The position numbers were made by a program, and so were the translations under genes. 64,000 bases of DNA from Enterobacter sp. JUb54. GTDB lineage: Bacteria > Pseudomonadota > Gammaproteobacteria > Enterobacterales > Enterobacteriaceae. Every line of letters starts with the position of its first letter. Position 1 is the stretch's first letter. The stretch spans positions 310,001-374,000 of the forward strand of contig NZ_CP060418.1 of assembly GCF_014298075.1 (NCBI RefSeq). The letters are read 5' to 3'. Shown here in pieces: positions 62,286 through 64,000 of this stretch. The notes below the pieces were generated by a model. The model ran no database searches and was not told the DNA's origin. It worked only from the letters and a program-made list of their open reading frames with translations.

Positions 62286-63218
62286 ATGCGTGTTTTACTG
62301 GCGCCGATGGAAGGCGTGCTCGATTCGCTGGTGCGCGAGCTGCTGACCGAAGTGAATGATTACGATCTCTGCATCACCGAGTTTTTGCGGGTGGTGGATC
62401 AGCTGCTGCCGGTAAAATCGTTTTACAGGCTGTGCCCGGAGCTACACCACCACAGCCGCACGCCGTCAGGGACTCGCGTACGCGTTCAGCTGCTTGGGCA
62501 GTATCCGCAGTGGCTGGCAGAAAATGCCGCGCGGGCGGTAGAACTGGGTTCATGGGGCGTCGATCTTAACTGCGGCTGCCCGTCAAAGCTGGTGAACGGC
62601 AGCGGCGGCGGGGCGACGCTGCTCAAAGACCCGGAACTGATTTATCGCGGCGCAAAGGCGATGCGCGAAGCGGTGCCGGACGATTTGCCGGTAACGGTGA
62701 AAATTCGCCTCGGCTGGGACAGCGGCGCCCGGCAGTTTGAAATTGCCGATGCGGTACAGCAGGCCGGTGCGACGGAGCTTGTCGTGCACGGGCGTACCAA
62801 AGAAGACGCCTATAAAGCCGAACGGATCAACTGGGCGGCCATCGGCGAGATCCGCCAGCGCCTGACCATCCCGGTGGTCGCGAATGGCGAAATCTGGGAC
62901 TGGCAAAGCGCCCAGGATTGCCTGGCGGCAACCGGTTGTGATTCGGTGATGATTGGCCGCGGGGCGCTTAACGTGCCGAATTTAAGCCGGGTCATCAAAT
63001 ATAACGAGCCGCGGATGCCGTGGCCGCAGGTGGTAACGCTACTGCAAAAATATACCCAGCTGGAAAAGCAGGGGGATACCGGGCTGTATCATGTGGCGCG
63101 CATCAAACAGTGGCTTAGTTATTTACGTAAAGAATATAGCGAAGCGCTGGTGCTGTTTAATGAAATTCGCACCCTCAAAACATCTGCAGAAATCGCTACC
63201 GCGATTGCCCGTTATTAG
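62286..63218 (+). CDS. dusC: tRNA-dihydrouridine(16) synthase
   Basis: 310 residues from ATG 62286, E. coli DusC has 315. FMN TIM barrel, with the catalytic Cys in [18 protein letters not shown] (about 98) and [10 protein letters not shown]. Reduces U16 of tRNA. Upstream frame to 62223 is unsupported. Divergent from yohJ. Confidence 0.97.
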   Translation: MRVLLAPMEGVLDSLVRELLTEVNDYDLCITEFLRVVDQLLPVKSFYRLCPELHHHSRTPSGTRVRVQLLGQYPQWLAENAARAVELGSWGVDLNCGCPSKLVNGSGGGATLLKDPELIYRGAKAMREAVPDDLPVTVKIRLGWDSGARQFEIADAVQQAGATELVVHGRTKEDAYKAERINWAAIGEIRQRLTIPVVANGEIWDWQSAQDCLAATGCDSVMIGRGALNVPNLSRVIKYNEPRMPWPQVVTLLQKYTQLEKQGDTGLYHVARIKQWLSYLRKEYSEALVLFNEIRTLKTSAEIATAIARY

Positions 63219-63562
63219 GTTGGATTGTTAATCTGCTCACACTTTATTACTTAAGGACTTTCTGGTGATGGGAATTTCCTCAACAGAGTGATATTGTGGG
63301 ATTCTAATATTCAGGGTTGCTACTGATAACAGGCAAAACCTAAGCACTTACGCCATGCGTGGCGGGAGTGCTTAGGTTTTTTTTTGCTTTTTATTCTTGA
63401 GAGAATTTAATGGCTATATAAAACAACGGGTTATTTTTATTCTGGGTTCATCAATCAGGCAGTTTTATGACTGACGGACACCTTTTGCAAAAAATAAAAA
63501 AAGAACATGAATAACGGGCGAATTTATTGCCTGCGGACCGCTATTACCTTTACTCAGTCACA
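63219..63562. other. Region between dusC and the porin gene
   Basis: About 340 bases with no coding frame. Includes the strong hairpin at 63335-63385, and an AT-rich upstream part that probably holds the porin promoter. A small transcript ending at the hairpin is possible but not shown. Confidence 0.55.
63335..63385 (+). terminator. Very strong terminator downstream of dusC
   Basis: AAAACCTAAGCACT (63335-63348) pairs with AGTGCTTAGGTTTT (63367-63380), plus an inner stem CGCCA (63351-63355) / TGGCG (63360-63364), then nine T. It lies 115 bases after the dusC stop, more than usual. Confidence 0.93.
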
Positions 63563-64000
63563 ATGGATATCGTTATGCACAACAATAAAATAAATCCTCT
63601 GCTGTTGGTGATGACATTTTCACTGTGGGCGCCGGGGGCGCTGGCAGCAGAAACAGAACAATGGAACGGCACGGTATTAGGTTTTGAAAAACCACAAACC
63701 GGTTTACTTGGCGATATGTTGGGAATTCGTCCCATCCTCGAAGATAACGGATTTAATTATAATTTCGGCTACCTGAATGAAATGGGCTATAACGCCGGCG
63801 GCGGATATAACCATGATAAACATCTGGCTTATATCGACCAGGTGGCATTGACCTTTACCCAGGACCTCGAGCGCTGGACCGGGATCCCCGATGCGCGTAT
63901 CGAAGGCAATATTGTTAACCGCAATCATAACGACGATCTGACGACCAAACGGCTGCAGGATCCGCGGGTCAATTTTAACGACCTGACCCAGGAGAGCTGG
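63563..64000 (+). CDS. OprB-family carbohydrate porin, 5' part
   Basis: First 146 codons of a protein cut by the window end. Signal peptide about 1-29 ending GALAAE. Then FEKPQTGLLGDMLGIRPILEDNGF, typical of the OprB family, DKHLAYIDQVALTF and the RIEGNIVNRN beta-strand region. Such porins let sugars across the outer membrane. Start ATG 63563, or ATG 63575 (MHNNKINPL). E. coli has no such gene after dusC. Confidence 0.85.
   Translation, partial: MDIVMHNNKINPLLLVMTFSLWAPGALAAETEQWNGTVLGFEKPQTGLLGDMLGIRPILEDNGFNYNFGYLNEMGYNAGGGYNHDKHLAYIDQVALTFTQDLERWTGIPDARIEGNIVNRNHNDDLTTKRLQDPRVNFNDLTQESW

Overview
The window is a stretch of enterobacterial chromosome. Protein sequences and gene order follow the E. 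coli K-12 segment yojI-mqo-eco ... proL-yejMLK-rplY-radD-rsuA-bcr-yejGFEBA ... mepS-lpxT-yeiRQ-efpL-setB-fruBKA-nfo-yeiH-yeiE-lysP-cirA-yeiG-folE-yeiB-galS-mglBAC-sanA-cdd-yohKJ-dusC, read from high to low K-12 coordinates. The proteins are clearly diverged from E. coli. mgtE, a uxuA next to yeiQ, an OprB-type porin, ERIC elements and extra c-di-GMP genes point to Klebsiella or a close relative such as Raoultella. The genus is an inference; the family is secure.

Layout. 1-6.1 kb: end of yojI, then an added convergent pair (MgtE Mg2+ transporter and a short SulP permease without STAS), then mqo and ecotin. 6.2-11 kb: the main accessory stretch. It has an AI-2E-family permease, a two-gene RES-domain toxin / MbcA-ParS-like antitoxin module with its own promoter and palindrome, tRNA-Pro(GGG), an AT-rich gene-free stretch, a small membrane-anchored coiled protein and a small secreted protein of unknown function. 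In K-12 this interval carries nap, ccm and narP. 11-20.8 kb: yejM (LPS homeostasis), yejL, yejK, an inserted divergent DeoR regulator / NudK-like hydrolase pair, rplY, radD, rsuA, bcr, yejG. 20.8-26.3 kb: the yejABEF peptide importer. 26.4-36.2 kb: a CSS-EAL phosphodiesterase, a full ERIC element, mepS, lpxT, the COG0523 GTPase yeiR, a divergent yeiQ/uxuA hexuronate pair, efpL, yeiW, setB.

36.3-40.3 kb: the fructose PTS operon fruBKA behind two Cra-type palindromes. 40.4-45.2 kb: nfo, yeiH and its LysR-type neighbour yeiE, lysP. 45.2-49.2 kb: Fur box and cirA, then a second CSS-EAL phosphodiesterase. 49.3-57.5 kb: yeiG, folE, yeiB, galS and mglBAC, with CRP and gal operator motifs in front of both galS and mglB. 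57.6-63.2 kb: a globin-coupled diguanylate cyclase, sanA, cdd with a CRP-CytR-CRP control region, the LrgAB-like yohKJ pair, and dusC. 63.2-64 kb: a very strong terminator and the start of an OprB-family porin cut by the window end.

Themes. Most genes are housekeeping or transport: galactose, fructose, lysine, iron-catecholate, peptides, Mg2+, hexuronate. Three c-di-GMP enzymes (two CSS-EAL, one globin-GGDEF) lie at separate points. The best candidate for an under-described system is the toxin-antitoxin module at 7.6-9.0 kb, whose antitoxin is unusually long. The DeoR/NudK-like pair with repeated TGCATGTT boxes is second. No CRISPR array, prophage or insertion sequence was seen.
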